Positions 21,175 through 31,671 are shown, numbered from the stretch's first letter. The stretch: DNA of 64,000 nucleotides from a bacterium (GCA_905221065.1 CAJNBS010000001.1:267009-331008), one strand, 5' to 3'. Notes: a model not told the origin generated them from the sequence alone. Program-made: numbers and translations.

Positions 21175-21807
21175 ATGAAAATTTTACTAGTGGACGATCA
21201 TGAAATGGTCCGATTGGGCTTGAAAAGCTACTTTGACCTCCAAGACGATGTAGAAGTTGTAGGGGAAGCGGCTAATGGGGCTCAAGGCATTGACTTGGCC
21301 TTGGAATTGCGTCCAGATGTCATTGTCATGGATATTGTCATGCCTGAGATGAATGGGATTGACGCGACCTTGGCCATTCTCAAAGAATGGCCTGAAGCCA
21401 AGATTTTGATTGTGACCTCTTACTTGGACAATGAAAAAATCATGCCTGTCTTAAATGCAGGTGCTCGGGGCTATATGCTCAAGACTTCTAGTGCAGATGA
21501 ATTGCTCCATGCTGTCCGTAAGGTAGCTGCTGGCGAGTTGGCCATTGAGCAAGAGGTCAGCAAGAAGGTCGAATACCACCGCAATCACATAGAACTACAT
21601 GAGGACCTGACTGCGCGTGAGCGAGATGTTCTCCAACTGATTGCCAAGGGTTACGAAAATCAGCGCATCGCTGATGAACTTTTTATCTCTCTTAAGACGG
21701 TCAAGACCCACGTGTCCAACATTCTTGCCAAACTGGAGGTTAGCGATCGCACCCAGGCAGCGGTCTATGCCTTTCAGCACCATTTGGTGGGGCATGAGGA
21801 GTTTTAG
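21175..21807 (+). CDS. liaR: LiaR response regulator
   Basis: Partner of LiaS; 210 residues with a receiver domain (phospho-acceptor Asp53 in VMDIVMPEMNG) and a C-terminal LuxR-type helix-turn-helix (LTARERDVLQLIAKGYENQRIADELFISLKTVKTH). Start 21175 was chosen because it gives the family N-terminus MKILLVDDHEM and follows GAAGGAGTAA; an upstream in-frame codon lies within liaS. The AlkD-like gene starts at the base after the stop. Confidence 0.95.
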   Translation: MKILLVDDHEMVRLGLKSYFDLQDDVEVVGEAANGAQGIDLALELRPDVIVMDIVMPEMNGIDATLAILKEWPEAKILIVTSYLDNEKIMPVLNAGARGYMLKTSSADELLHAVRKVAAGELAIEQEVSKKVEYHRNHIELHEDLTARERDVLQLIAKGYENQRIADELFISLKTVKTHVSNILAKLEVSDRTQAAVYAFQHHLVGHEEF

Positions 21808-22473
21808 ATGAGTCTAACAGATTTACTTGAGGAGCTAGAAGCAGCAAAAGATCCTAAAAAAGCAGGGCCCATGCAGGCCTATATGCGCCATCAATTTTCC
21901 TTTCTAGGCGTTGCGGCGCCAGAAAGAAATAAACTCTATAAAAAATACTTTCCAGAAGCGAAAAAAACAAAGATTATCGATTGGGATTTTGTAGATACTT
22001 GCTGGGAAAAAGAGTCTAGAGAATACCAGTATGTGGCGGCCAATTATTTGAAAGCAATGCAGTCTTATCTAAAGGACAGCGATTTGCCTAAGCTAGAGCA
22101 GTTGGTTGTTACTAAGTCTTGGTGGGATACGGTGGATATCCTAGATCGCGTAGTAGGGAGTTTGGTATACAATAAGCCGGAACTAGAAAAAATAATCCTC
22201 CAATGGAGCCTGTCAGACAATATCTGGCTGAGACGGGTTGCTATTGACCACCAGTTGTTAAGAAAAGCGAAGACCAATGTTCAATTAATGGAAAAGATTC
22301 TGCTTCATAATTTGAATCAAACAGAATTCTTTATCAATAAAGCCATTGGATGGGCTCTGAGAGACTACTCTAAAACGAATCCAGTTTGGGTAGCATGCTT
22401 CATTGAGAAAAACAAGGAAAGAATGGCTGAGCTTAGTATCAAAGAAGCGAGCAAGTACCTCCCCCATCATTGA
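21808..22473 (+). CDS. AlkD-like DNA alkylation repair protein
   Basis: A 221-residue HEAT-like repeat protein of the DNA alkylation repair (AlkC/AlkD) family, which removes or binds alkylated bases. Seen: QAYMRHQFSFLGVAAPERNKL at the N-terminus and SWWDTVDILDRVVGSL, a family hallmark with the Trp and Asp residues, then WLRRVAIDHQLL and FINKAIGWALRDYSK. It starts immediately after the liaR stop, so it is translated as part of the lia operon; this pairing is present in pneumococcus as I recall. A repair enzyme in a wall-stress operon is notable. Confidence 0.87.
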   Translation: MSLTDLLEELEAAKDPKKAGPMQAYMRHQFSFLGVAAPERNKLYKKYFPEAKKTKIIDWDFVDTCWEKESREYQYVAANYLKAMQSYLKDSDLPKLEQLVVTKSWWDTVDILDRVVGSLVYNKPELEKIILQWSLSDNIWLRRVAIDHQLLRKAKTNVQLMEKILLHNLNQTEFFINKAIGWALRDYSKTNPVWVACFIEKNKERMAELSIKEASKYLPHH

Positions 22474-22489
22474 AAAGCGCAGTCATTAC

Positions 22490-22519
22490 TTGAAAAAAGT
22501 CGCTCGTTTATGTTATAAT
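22490..22519 (+). promoter_or_regulatory. tig promoter
   Basis: TTGAAA (22490-22495), 18-base spacer, and TATAAT (22514-22519) extended by an upstream TG. Confidence 0.8.
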
Positions 22520-22556
22520 AGACTGTATTTAAAAAATTTTAAGGAGAAATGACAGA

Positions 22557-23840
22557 ATGTCTGTATCATTTGAAAACAAAGAAACAAACCGTGGTGTCTT
22601 GACTTTCACTATCTCTCAAGACCAAATCAAACCAGAATTGGACCGTGTCTTCAACTCAGTGAAGAAATCTCTTAATGTTCCAGGTTTCCGTAAAGGTCAC
22701 CTTCCACGTCCTATCTTCGACAAAAAATTTGGTGAAGAGTCACTTTACCAAGACGTTATGAATGCTCTTTTACCAAACGCTTATGAAGCAGCTGTAAAAG
22801 AAGCTGGTCTTGAAGTGGTTGCTCAACCAAAAATTGACGTAACTTCAATGGAAAAAGGTCAAGACTGGGTTATCACTGCTGAAGTCGTTACAAAACCTGA
22901 AGTAAAATTGGGTGACTACAAAAACCTTGAAGTATCAGTTGATGTAGAAAAAGAAGTAACTGACGCTGACGTTGAAGAGCGTATCGAACGCGAACGCAAC
23001 AACTTGGCTGAATTGATTATCAAAGAAGCTGCTGCTGAAAACGGCGACACTGTTGTCATCGACTTTGTTGGTTCTATCGACGGTGTTGAATTTGACGGCG
23101 GAAAAGGTGAAAACTTCTCACTTGGACTTGGTTCAGGTCAATTCATCCCTGGTTTCGAAGACCAATTGGTAGGTCACTCAGCTGGTGAAACTGTTGATGT
23201 TATCGTAACATTCCCAGAAGACTACCAAGCAGAAGACCTTGCAGGTAAAGAAGCTAAATTCGTAACAACTATCCACGAAGTAAAAGCTAAAGAAGTTCCA
23301 GCTCTTGACGATGAACTTGCAAAAGACATCGACGAAGAAGTTGAAACACTTGCTGAATTGAGAGAAAAATACCGCAAAGAATTGGCTGCTGCTAAAGAAG
23401 AAGCTTACAAAGATGCCGTTGAAGGTGCAGCAATCGATAAAGCTGTAGAAAATGCTGAAATCGTAGAACTTCCAGAAGAAATGATCCATGAAGAAGTTCA
23501 CCGTTCAGTAAATGAATTCCTTGGAAACTTGCAACGTCAAGGTATCAACCCTGACATGTACTTCCAAATCACTGGAACTACTCAAGAAGACCTTCACAAC
23601 CAATACCAAGCAGAAGCTGAGTCACGTACTAAGACTAACCTTGTTATCGAAGCAGTTGCTAAAGCTGAAGGATTTGACGCTTCAGAAGAAGAAATCCAAA
23701 AAGAAATTGAGCAATTGGCAACAGACTACAACATGGAAGTTGCTCAAGTACAAAGCTTGCTTTCAGCTGATATGTTGAAACACGATATCACAATCAAAAA
23801 AGCTGTTGAATTGATTACAAGCACAGCAACAGTTAAATAA
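22557..23840 (+). CDS. tig: Trigger factor chaperone
   Basis: Ribosome-bound chaperone and peptidyl-prolyl isomerase (427 residues). The N-terminal ribosome-binding part carries [19 protein letters not shown] (GFRxGxxP signature near 43-50), the FKBP domain occupies about 150-245 ([20 protein letters not shown]), and helical arms fill the rest. In Streptococcus it also helps maturation of secreted proteins. Ribosome site AAGGAGAAATG. Strong use of preferred codons suggests high expression. Confidence 0.97.
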   Translation: MSVSFENKETNRGVLTFTISQDQIKPELDRVFNSVKKSLNVPGFRKGHLPRPIFDKKFGEESLYQDVMNALLPNAYEAAVKEAGLEVVAQPKIDVTSMEKGQDWVITAEVVTKPEVKLGDYKNLEVSVDVEKEVTDADVEERIERERNNLAELIIKEAAAENGDTVVIDFVGSIDGVEFDGGKGENFSLGLGSGQFIPGFEDQLVGHSAGETVDVIVTFPEDYQAEDLAGKEAKFVTTIHEVKAKEVPALDDELAKDIDEEVETLAELREKYRKELAAAKEEAYKDAVEGAAIDKAVENAEIVELPEEMIHEEVHRSVNEFLGNLQRQGINPDMYFQITGTTQEDLHNQYQAEAESRTKTNLVIEAVAKAEGFDASEEEIQKEIEQLATDYNMEVAQVQSLLSADMLKHDITIKKAVELITSTATVK

Positions 23841-23844
23841 TCTT

Positions 23845-23949
23845 ATACTCTTCGAAAATCAAATTCAAACCACGTCAGCGTCGTCTTACCGTACTCAAGT
23901 ACAGCTTGCGGCTATCTTCCTAGTTTGCTCTTTGATTTTCATTGAGTAT
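23845..23949 (+). repeat. BOX element, A-C form
   Basis: 105 bp, nearly identical to the copy at 15456-15560, with the same inverted ends and CGTCAGCGTCGTCTTACCGTA core; boxB is absent. It starts five bases after the tig stop codon and precedes the shared terminator. Confidence 0.9.
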
Positions 23950-23960
23950 TAATAAACAAA

Positions 23961-23985
23961 AATCCCACCTGAATTGGTGGGTTTT
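23961..23985. terminator. Two-way terminator for tig and recD2
   Basis: CCCACC/GGTGGG stem with a 6-base loop, TTTT on the right and AAAAA on the left, between convergent genes. Confidence 0.75.
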
Positions 23986-23993
23986 CTGATGCA

Positions 23994-26363
23994 CTATTTT
24001 CCAAAAATCTCTTTGAGGTCTGCATCTGTAATCCCAATCATAGCGGGGATGCTGGACCAGTTTTCCTCGGTGAGGATGTAGGATTGTTCAGAGTCACTTG
24101 ATGTGGCAGTTTCAGAGAAGGCTTGTTTACTTTCTTCAATATTATTTTCAATTAAATCACTGAAGCGTTCAATCAGATAGGTCTTGCGAGCAGTCCCGAT
24201 ATGCTTGACTGCATAGTCAAAGGCCTGTAATTCGCCAAGAAGGATGAGCTTGCTCTTAGCCCGTGTAATAGCTGTGTAGATGAGATTTCGCTCCAGCATG
24301 CGCTTGCTAGCACTGGTGATGGGCAGGATGACAACAGGAAACTCACTTCCCTGAGACTTATGGATACTCATGGCATAGGCTAGTCGAATCTTGTACCATT
24401 CGTTACGTGGGTAGATGACCTCATTGCCGTCAAAATCAATGACAATTTCGTCTTGTTTCGATTCAGTATATTTGCCGGGAATCAGGTCTGTGATAGATCC
24501 CAAATCCCCATTAAAGACATTGATTTCAGCATCGTTGACCAAATGAATGACCTTGTCGCCCTTACGATAGTGACACTGGGGAGCCTCAAAACTGAGCTGG
24601 TCTTTTTGTGGTGGATTGAGGAGGTCTTGCATGAGCTGGTTGATGGCATCAATCCCTGCTGTCCCTCGGTACATGGGAGCCAGAACTTGGATATCACGGG
24701 CAGGAATGCCGCTTCTGAGGGCAGCACCTAAGATTTTCTCAATGGTGGCAGGAATATGGCCGCTAGCAATTTCAAAGTAGGAGCGGTCTGCTTTTTTCTG
24801 GGTGAAATCAGCTGGCAAGATACCCTGTCGAATCTGACTAGCTAGGGTGACGATGGTTGATTCTTCACTTTGTCGGTAAATTTTTTCCAAGCGAGTCTGA
24901 GGAATCAAAGGAATATGAAGCAGGTCCGCTAGAACCTGTCCGGGACTGACAGACGGTAGCTGGTCGCTGTCTCCCACGATGAGGATTTTACTGTTAGAAG
25001 AGATGTTGGAGAAGAGTTGATTGGCCAGCCAAGTATCGACCATAGAAAATTCGTCCACGATGATAAAATCGGCATCCAGGTAATCTTCCAGATGACTGGT
25101 ATCATCGTCACCTGTCATTCCCAAATGGCGGTGTATGGTCGCGCTAGGCAAGCCTGTTAATTCATTCATACGCCGAGCTGCTCGGCCAGTTGGAGCAGCA
25201 AGAAGAATCGGCAGGTTGCTTTTTTTCCTGAAGTCGAGTCCTTCTAAAAGGGCATAAACAGCGATAATCCCATTGATAACAGTCGTCTTACCAGTACCGG
25301 GCCCACCTGTCAGGATAAAGACCTTGTTCTGGATAGCGTCACAGATCGCCTGTTTTTGAATGCTATCATACTCAATCCCCAGTTCTTGCTCGACAGTAGC
25401 GATATGTTTTTGAATGGTTTCCATATCTTGGCTCTTCTGTTTTCCTTTTTCAAGGATACGAACCAAGTGACTACGGATACCTTCCTCAGCAAAAAAGAGG
25501 CTATTGTCGAAGATTTTGGTATCAATCTGCTGAACCTTGTCTTCTTCAATGAGGTAGGAGAGTTCTTGGGCCACTTGGCTGGGATCTAGTTCCACAGGAC
25601 GGGAAGACTCAAGGAGAGTAAGGGTTTGCTCAAGCAAATCTCGTGCTTCAACATAGGTATCCCCTGTTTCCATACAGGCCTGAAAAAGACTATGAACTAG
25701 ACCAGCGCGGAAGCGTTCAGGAGCCTGACTTTCGATGCCTAGTTCTTCCGCTAGTTGGTCAGCAATGGTAAAGCCCAAACCCTTGATATCCTCAACCAGT
25801 TGGTAGGGATAATTTTCAACCACGTCAAGGGTTTCTTCCTTGTAAAAGTCTTGAATTTGAAAGGCTAATTTATTGGGAATGCCGTAGTTGGCTAGTTTGG
25901 CCAAAACCATCTCCGTTCCGTAGTTGAGACGAAGAGTGGAGACGAAAGCCTCGCGATTTTTGGCAGATAGTCCTGATATGCCTTCTAACTTTTCGGGGTG
26001 TTGCAGAATTTCGTCAATGGTATTGTCGCCATAGGTGTCCACGATTTTCTGAGCTGTCTTGAGACCAATTCCCTTGAAATGGCTACTTGAAAAGTACTTA
26101 ACCAGCCCCTTGCTAGTTGGTTTTGCACGTTCATAACGGCTGATTTGCAGTTGTTCCCCATACTTGGAGTGCTGGACAATTTGTCCCCAAAAAGTATAGT
26201 CTTCTCCCTCAATCACATCAGACATAGTACCAGTGACAATGATTTCAAAATCATCAAAATCCTCTGCGTCCGTATCTTCGATTTCTAGGAGGAGGATGCG
26301 GTAAAAATTGCTGGGATTTTCAAAAATAATCCGTTCAATGGTTCCTGAAAAATAAACTTCCAT
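23994..26363 (-). CDS. recD2: RecD2-type DNA helicase (RecD/TraA family)
   Basis: A 5'-to-3' SF1B helicase not tied to RecBC (789 residues with the chosen start). It has an N-terminal extension with helix-hairpin-helix motifs (about 85-200), Walker A GGPGTGKTT near 355, the DEFSMVD Walker B box, and C-terminal helicase motifs including YAMSIHKSQGSEF. Start 26363 (MEVYFSGTIERI) is preferred over 26378 because AAAGGAATTTT stands just before it. Role is DNA repair; the exact in vivo job is uncertain. Confidence 0.93.
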   Translation of the reverse strand: MEVYFSGTIERIIFENPSNFYRILLLEIEDTDAEDFDDFEIIVTGTMSDVIEGEDYTFWGQIVQHSKYGEQLQISRYERAKPTSKGLVKYFSSSHFKGIGLKTAQKIVDTYGDNTIDEILQHPEKLEGISGLSAKNREAFVSTLRLNYGTEMVLAKLANYGIPNKLAFQIQDFYKEETLDVVENYPYQLVEDIKGLGFTIADQLAEELGIESQAPERFRAGLVHSLFQACMETGDTYVEARDLLEQTLTLLESSRPVELDPSQVAQELSYLIEEDKVQQIDTKIFDNSLFFAEEGIRSHLVRILEKGKQKSQDMETIQKHIATVEQELGIEYDSIQKQAICDAIQNKVFILTGGPGTGKTTVINGIIAVYALLEGLDFRKKSNLPILLAAPTGRAARRMNELTGLPSATIHRHLGMTGDDDTSHLEDYLDADFIIVDEFSMVDTWLANQLFSNISSNSKILIVGDSDQLPSVSPGQVLADLLHIPLIPQTRLEKIYRQSEESTIVTLASQIRQGILPADFTQKKADRSYFEIASGHIPATIEKILGAALRSGIPARDIQVLAPMYRGTAGIDAINQLMQDLLNPPQKDQLSFEAPQCHYRKGDKVIHLVNDAEINVFNGDLGSITDLIPGKYTESKQDEIVIDFDGNEVIYPRNEWYKIRLAYAMSIHKSQGSEFPVVILPITSASKRMLERNLIYTAITRAKSKLILLGELQAFDYAVKHIGTARKTYLIERFSDLIENNIEESKQAFSETATSSDSEQSYILTEENWSSIPAMIGITDADLKEIFGK

Positions 26364-26441
26364 AAAATTCCTTTGCATGAATAGGTGAGAGTTGGGGTTG
26401 TTTTTACTATAATTAATAAACGATCCCTTCTCACGATAGAA

Positions 26442-26475
26442 GAAGAGGCTGAGATTGTTGATTCTCGGCCTCTTC
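26442..26475. terminator. Strong hairpin after lepB
   Basis: A 13-bp stem GAAGAGGCTGAGA/TCTCGGCCTCTTC with one G-U pair and an 8-base loop, six bases past the lepB stop on the minus strand. The T-run is poor on both strands. Confidence 0.5.
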
Positions 26476-26481
26476 GATTTC

Positions 26482-27096
26482 TTAAAATGTTCCGATACGG
26501 GTGATTGGCCAGAAGCGGAATTTAGCTTCCCCTGTGATATCTTTTGCTTTAAAAGTACCTACGTGGCGGCTGTCGCTCGAAACCAAGCGGTCATCTCCGA
26601 GGAGAAGGTACTCTCCTTCTGGAACAGTAAAGCTAAAGTTGGTGTTGTAGTTGACATCAACTGTGAAGGCTTGAGCTTTTTGAGCGATGCTTCTAAAGAA
26701 AGTTCCTTTATTTCCTTCAAACCCCTTGCCTGAGTAGGTGCTTTGGAGTTTGTCGTCCTTAAAGCGTTTGATGTAATCTGCTAGATAAGGCTCATCTGTC
26801 TCTTTGTCATTGATGTAAAGTTTATCGTTTTCGTAACGGATAGTATCGCCAGGCATTCCAATCACGCGCTTGACGATGTCCTTATTACCATCTTCCTCAT
26901 GGGCAACCACGATATCAAAACGGTCAATAGGAAGGTGCTTAACAACAAAGAGGATTTCGCCATCCGCTAGGGTAGGATCCATAGAATGGCCTTCTACGCG
27001 GACATTACTCCAAAAAAAGATACGACTTAAAGCTAGTAATGACAGAATTAGGAGGAACAATCCCCACTCTTTTAAGAAATTTTTAAATGAATTCAT
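26482..27096 (-). CDS. lepB: Signal peptidase I
   Basis: Membrane protease that removes signal peptides from exported proteins (204 residues). One membrane helix at about 10-28 is followed by the catalytic Ser38 in GHSMDPTL, Lys76 in VKRVIGMPGD and the GDDRLVSSDSR box near 167-177. It starts three bases after rnhC, so the two form one transcript. Targets in this window include the CbpF-like protein. Confidence 0.96.
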   Translation of the reverse strand: MNSFKNFLKEWGLFLLILSLLALSRIFFWSNVRVEGHSMDPTLADGEILFVVKHLPIDRFDIVVAHEEDGNKDIVKRVIGMPGDTIRYENDKLYINDKETDEPYLADYIKRFKDDKLQSTYSGKGFEGNKGTFFRSIAQKAQAFTVDVNYNTNFSFTVPEGEYLLLGDDRLVSSDSRHVGTFKAKDITGEAKFRFWPITRIGTF

Positions 27097-27099
27097 AAC

Positions 27100-27981
27100 T
27101 TACCTTTCTAAGCGTTTTTTCGCTTTTTCAGTATTTTTAAAGTGCAGTTTGGCGCAGAAGCTGAGTCCCTGCATACCATAGGCCTGCAAAATCTGGCTAG
27201 CCACCTTGTCAGAAGCTGTACCAGCTCCACTTGGAAGCTGATAGCCCAGTTCTCGTCCTAGATTTTCAAGATTTTCCAGAAAGAGATCACGCGCGATGAT
27301 AGAAGAAACTGCGACGGCCAAGTATTTGCCCTCAGCCTTTTCTTCTAAGCTGATAGGATTACTGAAACGATTGGCCTCTTGTGCCAAGTATTTGTCATAA
27401 TTTTTAGCACTGGTAAAGGCATCAATCACAATTTTCTCAGGCTGAACACCTTTTTGAAGGAGGAGATAGATAGCCTGATTATGGAGGGCAACCTTAACCG
27501 AAACAGCGTTGTAGCGGTCTCCGATGACCTCATTGTACTTGCTTGGTGAGAGAAGCAGTGCCTGGTGCTGGATTTTTTCCTTGAGGATAGGGGCAATATG
27601 ACGAATCTTTTGGTCGGTCAGAGTCTTAGAATCCCCCACACCGAGTTTTCGCAAGAAGTCATGCTGGTCCGGTGTGACAAAGGAAGCCACGACAGCCAGC
27701 CCACCAAAGTAGGAACCATTTCCCACCTCATCTGTCCCAATCAAAGGGAAATTTTGTCCCCTGTTTTCCTCTACAACTTGATAGCCAAAGAAACTAGCAT
27801 ATTTCTCAGCTCCTTCACCCTGAAGCAAGACCTTTCCAGAAGTATAGATAGAAGCCGTTGCTTGAGGTAGTCGCAAAAAGTAGCGAATATAGGGATTCTT
27901 GCTGGGAGCTAGACTAGTTTGGTAGTGTTCAAGAAAAGTCTGAATCTCCTTTTCACTTGGTGTGAGTGTTATACTTGCCAT
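27100..27981 (-). CDS. rnhC: Ribonuclease HIII
   Basis: Removes RNA from RNA-DNA hybrids (293 residues). The N-terminal TBP-like substrate-binding domain covers about 1-80, then the RNase H fold begins with [17 protein letters not shown] (catalytic Asp-Glu), with later acidic residues in VIDAF and the [11 protein letters not shown] segment. The divergent neighbour is zapA, the same order as rnhC and the zapA-cvpA-mutS2 set in Bacillus. A TGGTACAAT extended -10 lies upstream on the minus strand. Confidence 0.95.
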   Translation of the reverse strand: MASITLTPSEKEIQTFLEHYQTSLAPSKNPYIRYFLRLPQATASIYTSGKVLLQGEGAEKYASFFGYQVVEENRGQNFPLIGTDEVGNGSYFGGLAVVASFVTPDQHDFLRKLGVGDSKTLTDQKIRHIAPILKEKIQHQALLLSPSKYNEVIGDRYNAVSVKVALHNQAIYLLLQKGVQPEKIVIDAFTSAKNYDKYLAQEANRFSNPISLEEKAEGKYLAVAVSSIIARDLFLENLENLGRELGYQLPSGAGTASDKVASQILQAYGMQGLSFCAKLHFKNTEKAKKRLER

Positions 27982-28021
27982 AGTTTCTATTGTACCACAA
28001 AAGCAGGCAAATTTGTAAAAA

Positions 28022-28050
28022 CTGACAAAGTTAGCGAATTTTGGTATAAT
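28022..28050 (+). promoter_or_regulatory. zapA-cvpA promoter
   Basis: CTGACA (28022-28027), 17-base spacer, TATAAT (28045-28050) with an upstream TG making an extended -10. Confidence 0.8.
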
Positions 28051-28067
28051 ATCGTGAGGTGAATTTT

Positions 28068-28370
28068 ATGGCAAATCTAAATCGATTCAAATTTACATTC
28101 GGAAAAAAATCATTAACCTTGACAAGCGAACATGATAACCTTTTTATGGAGGAAATCGCTAAGGTTGCGACAGAAAAATACCAAGCAATTAAAGAACAAA
28201 TGCCTAGTGCAGATGATGAAACGATTGCTCTTTTGTTGGCAGTCAACTGTTTGTCAACGCAACTCAGCCGTGAGATTGAATTTGATGATAAGGAGCAAGA
28301 GTTAGAAGAACTCCGTCACAAGCTTGTGACATGCAAGCAAGAACAGAGCAAGATTGAGGATTCCTTATGA
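28068..28370 (+). CDS. zapA: ZapA-like cell division protein
   Basis: A small FtsZ-ring stabilising protein (100 residues). The N-terminal half (MANLNRFKFTFGKKSLTL) matches the ZapA beta segment, and the C-terminal half is a coiled coil (about 60-98). Start 28068 follows GTGAGGTGAA; an upstream in-frame start at 28059 would put the ribosome site inside the gene. Its stop codon overlaps the cvpA ATG (ATGA). Sequence similarity is modest, but gene order supports the call. Confidence 0.78.
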   Translation: MANLNRFKFTFGKKSLTLTSEHDNLFMEEIAKVATEKYQAIKEQMPSADDETIALLLAVNCLSTQLSREIEFDDKEQELEELRHKLVTCKQEQSKIEDSL

Positions 28371-28915
28371 TTTCACTCCTTCTTCTATTGGTCTTGGCTT
28401 GGGGATTTTATATCGGCTATCGGAGAGGCCTGCTCTTACAAGTTTATTACCTGATTTCAGCCATGGCTTCGGCTTTTGTGGCTGGCCAGTTTTACAAGGG
28501 GCTTGGAGAACAATTCCATTTACTGCTCCCTTATGCAAATCCGCAGGAAGGTCAGGGGACTTTCTTCTTCCCATCGGATCAACTCTTTCAGTTGGATAAG
28601 GTTTTTTATGCAGGTATTGGCTACTTGCTTGTATTTGGGATTGTCTATAGCATCGGTCGGTTGCTTGGTCTCTTGTTACACTTACTTCCTAGTAAAAAAC
28701 TGGGTGGCAAGTTGTTCCAAGTTTCAGCAGGTATCTTGTCCATGTTGGTGACCTTATTTGTCTTGCAAATGGCCTTGACCATACTAGCAACGATTCCCAT
28801 GGCAGCTATACAAAATCCTCTTGAAAAGAGTATCGTCGCAAAACACATCATCCAGAGTATACCAGTAACAACCAGTTGGCTCAAACAAATCTGGGTGACA
28901 AATTTAATCGGATAA
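28367..28915 (+). CDS. cvpA: CvpA family membrane protein
   Basis: A 182-residue integral membrane protein with four hydrophobic helices (about 1-35, 80-103, 122-145 and a weaker fourth). It begins with the CvpA word LAWGFYIGYRRGLL. The family was named for colicin V production; its general role is unclear, possibly envelope homeostasis. The start overlaps the zapA stop, and mutS2 follows 100 bases later behind a terminator-like hairpin. Confidence 0.85.
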   Translation: MISLLLLLVLAWGFYIGYRRGLLLQVYYLISAMASAFVAGQFYKGLGEQFHLLLPYANPQEGQGTFFFPSDQLFQLDKVFYAGIGYLLVFGIVYSIGRLLGLLLHLLPSKKLGGKLFQVSAGILSMLVTLFVLQMALTILATIPMAAIQNPLEKSIVAKHIIQSIPVTTSWLKQIWVTNLIG

Positions 28916-28916
28916 A

Positions 28917-28945
28917 AAGGGCAGGATTTTTCCTAGCCCTTTGTT
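28917..28945 (+). terminator. Terminator after cvpA
   Basis: AAAGGGC(A)GGA pairs with TCC(TA)GCCCTTT, followed by a short T-run. Partial read-through to mutS2 is likely because no strong mutS2 promoter was recognised. Confidence 0.55.
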
Positions 28946-29017
28946 TACAGATTGACTAGAATCTATCAGAATGTAAAAAGCTAATACACCTAGACATTCA
29001 AAGACAAGGAAATAAAG

Positions 29018-31354
29018 ATGAACAAGAAAATATTAGAAACATTAGAGTTCAATAAGGTCAAGGCCTTGTTTGAACCCCATTTGTTGACCGAGCAGGGCTT
29101 GGAGCAATTGAGACAGCTGGCTCCGACTGCCAAAGCAGATAAAATCAAACAGGCTTTTGCTGAGATGAAGGAAATGCAGGCTCTCTTTGTCGAGCAACCG
29201 CATTTTACCATTCTCGCAACCAAGGAAATTGCAGGAGTCTGCAAGCGCTTGGAGATGGGAGCGGACCTCAATATCGAGGAGTTCCTACTCTTGAAGCGCG
29301 TACTTCTGTCTAGCCGAGAACTGCAAAGTTTTTATGCCAATCTGGGAAATGTCAGCTTGGAAGAATTAGCCCTCTGGTTTGAGAAGTTACACGATTTTCC
29401 GCAATTACAAGGAAATCTTCAGGCCTTTAATGATGCAGGTTTCATTGAAAATTTCGCCAGTGAAGAATTGGCGCGAATCCGTCGAAAAATCCATGATAGC
29501 GAGAGTCAGGTACGCGACGTTTTACAAGATTTGCTCAAGCAAAAAGCGCAGATGTTGACGGAAGGGATTGTAGCTAGCAGAAATGGCCGTCAGGTTTTAC
29601 CAGTCAAAAACACCTATCGCAATAAGATTGCAGGTGTTGTTCATGATATTTCTGCTAGTGGAAATACCGTCTATATTGAACCCCGTGAAGTGGTCAAACT
29701 GAGCGAAGAAATTGCCAGTTTACGAGCAGATGAGCGCTATGAAATGCTTCGAATACTCCAAGAAATTTCTGAACGTGTCCGCCCTCATGCGGCTGAGATC
29801 GCTAACGATGCTTGGATTATCGGCCATCTAGACTTGATTCGTGCCAAGGTCCGCTTTATCCAAGAAAGACAAGCAGTCGTGCCTCAGCTGTCAGAAAATC
29901 AAGAGATTCAACTGCTCCATGTCTGCCATCCTTTGGTCAAAAATGCCGTTGCAAATGATGTCCATTTTGGACAAGATTTAACAGCCATTGTCATTACAGG
30001 TCCCAATACAGGTGGTAAGACCATCATGCTTAAAACTCTGGGTTTGACGCAGGTTATGGCCCAGTCTGGTTTACCGATTTTAGCAGACAAGGGAAGTCGT
30101 GTTGGTATTTTTGAAGAAATCTTTGCTGATATTGGGGATGAGCAATCTATTGAGCAGAGCTTGTCTACCTTCTCTAGCCACATGACCAATATCGTGGATA
30201 TTCTTGGCAAGGTTAATCAACATTCACTTCTACTCTTGGATGAGTTGGGGGCTGGTACAGATCCTCAAGAAGGAGCTGCCCTTGCCATGGCTATTCTAGA
30301 GGATCTTCGCCTACGTCAAGTCAAGACCATGGCGACGACCCACTATCCGGAACTCAAAGCTTATGGTATCGAGACAGCCTTTGTGCAAAATGCTAGCATG
30401 GAGTTTGATACTGCGACTCTTCGCCCGACCTATCGCTTTATGCAGGGCGTTCCTGGTCGAAGCAATGCCTTCGAAATCGCCAAACGTCTAGGACTATCTG
30501 AAGTCATCGTAGGAGATGCTAGTCAGCAAGTCGATCAGGACAATGATGTTAACCGTATCATTGAACAACTGGAAGAGCAGACGCTAGAGAGTCGCAAACG
30601 CTTGGACAATATCCGTGAGGTGGAGCAAGAAAATCTCAAGATGAACCGTGCTCTCAAAAAACTTTACAATGAGCTCAATCGTGAAAAGGAAACCGAGCTT
30701 AACAAGGCGCGTGAACAGGCTGCTGAGATTGTGGACATGGCCCTGAGTGAAAGTGATCAGATTCTTAAGAATCTCCATAGTAAATCTCAACTCAAACCCC
30801 ATGAAATCATTGAAGCCAAGGCCAAGTTGAAAAAATTGGCTCCTGAAAAAGTGGACTTGTCTAAAAACAAGGTCCTTCAAAAGGCTAAGAAAAAGCGAGC
30901 TCCAAAGGTGGGAGATGATATCGTGGTTCTCAGTTATGGACAGCGTGGTACCTTGACCAGTCAACTTAAGGACGGCCGCTGGGAAGCCCAAGTTGGCTTG
31001 ATCAAGATGACCTTGGAAGAAAAAGAATTTGACCTTGTTCAAGCCCAGCAAGAAAAGCAAGTCAAAAAGAAACAAGTCAATGTTGTGAAACGAACTTCTG
31101 GACGAGGACCTCAAGCTAGACTGGATCTTCGAGGCAAACGCTATGAAGAAGCCATGAATGAGCTAGATGCCTTTATCGACCAAGCCTTGCTTAACAATAT
31201 GGCCCAAGTTGATATCATCCATGGTATCGGAACAGGTGTCATCCGTGAAGGAGTCACCAAATACCTACAAAGAAACAAACATGTCAAGACTTTTGGCTAT
31301 GCCCCACAAAATGCAGGAGGCAGTGGTGCGACTATTGTGACTTTTAAAGGATAG
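29018..31354 (+). CDS. mutS2: MutS2 endonuclease / ribosome-rescue factor
   Basis: A 778-residue MutS homologue without the mismatch-recognition domain. It has the Walker [14 protein letters not shown] near 328-340, the [16 protein letters not shown]alker B region, a long coiled coil (about 515-610) and a C-terminal Smr nuclease domain with [12 protein letters not shown] and [13 protein letters not shown]. Known roles are suppression of recombination and, in Bacillus, splitting of collided ribosomes. Length and all domains are normal. Confidence 0.96.
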   Translation: MNKKILETLEFNKVKALFEPHLLTEQGLEQLRQLAPTAKADKIKQAFAEMKEMQALFVEQPHFTILATKEIAGVCKRLEMGADLNIEEFLLLKRVLLSSRELQSFYANLGNVSLEELALWFEKLHDFPQLQGNLQAFNDAGFIENFASEELARIRRKIHDSESQVRDVLQDLLKQKAQMLTEGIVASRNGRQVLPVKNTYRNKIAGVVHDISASGNTVYIEPREVVKLSEEIASLRADERYEMLRILQEISERVRPHAAEIANDAWIIGHLDLIRAKVRFIQERQAVVPQLSENQEIQLLHVCHPLVKNAVANDVHFGQDLTAIVITGPNTGGKTIMLKTLGLTQVMAQSGLPILADKGSRVGIFEEIFADIGDEQSIEQSLSTFSSHMTNIVDILGKVNQHSLLLLDELGAGTDPQEGAALAMAILEDLRLRQVKTMATTHYPELKAYGIETAFVQNASMEFDTATLRPTYRFMQGVPGRSNAFEIAKRLGLSEVIVGDASQQVDQDNDVNRIIEQLEEQTLESRKRLDNIREVEQENLKMNRALKKLYNELNREKETELNKAREQAAEIVDMALSESDQILKNLHSKSQLKPHEIIEAKAKLKKLAPEKVDLSKNKVLQKAKKKRAPKVGDDIVVLSYGQRGTLTSQLKDGRWEAQVGLIKMTLEEKEFDLVQAQQEKQVKKKQVNVVKRTSGRGPQARLDLRGKRYEEAMNELDAFIDQALLNNMAQVDIIHGIGTGVIREGVTKYLQRNKHVKTFGYAPQNAGGSGATIVTFKG

Positions 31355-31412
31355 AAGTATTCCGGGTTTTATACAGTAAAAACTGTTGAATTAAGTTTTA
31401 CTAATAAACACA

Positions 31413-31441
31413 TTGACAAAAGCCAACATTTTTTGTAAAAT
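31413..31441 (+). promoter_or_regulatory. Promoter of the glycine-riboswitch leader
   Basis: TTGACA (31413-31418), 17-base spacer, TAAAAT (31436-31441). Confidence 0.75.
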
Positions 31442-31484
31442 AAAAATCAATTAAATACCAACACCGAATGAAGTTTAATAGAAG

Positions 31485-31605
31485 TGGGGAATCGTTTGAT
31501 TTTCCATGACTGTAAATGGACGGAACTCTGGAGAGACCGTAAAGGCACCGAAGGGGCAAGGCAGGCAACTGCTCAAACTCTCAGGTAAAAGGACAGAGCT
31601 ATGAT
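31485..31605 (+). ncRNA. Glycine riboswitch, single aptamer
   Basis: The conserved gcvT-type aptamer words are all present in order: CTGGAGAGACCG, GGCACCGAAGGGGCAAG and AAACTCTCAGGTAAAAGGAC. Only one aptamer is seen. A terminator hairpin follows at 31639 and then the transporter gene at 31697, so glycine binding probably sets termination. Whether glycine turns the gene on or off cannot be decided by eye. Confidence 0.93.
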
Positions 31606-31638
31606 AGACAGCTTTTTAGCATTTATCTAAGCATTCCA

Positions 31639-31671
31639 GAGTACATGTATCTTGCATGTGCTCTTTCTTTT
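31639..31671 (+). terminator. Riboswitch expression-platform terminator
   Basis: GAGTACATG/CATGTGCTC stem with one G-U pair and a 7-base loop, then a T-rich run, between the aptamer and the transporter start. Confidence 0.75.
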
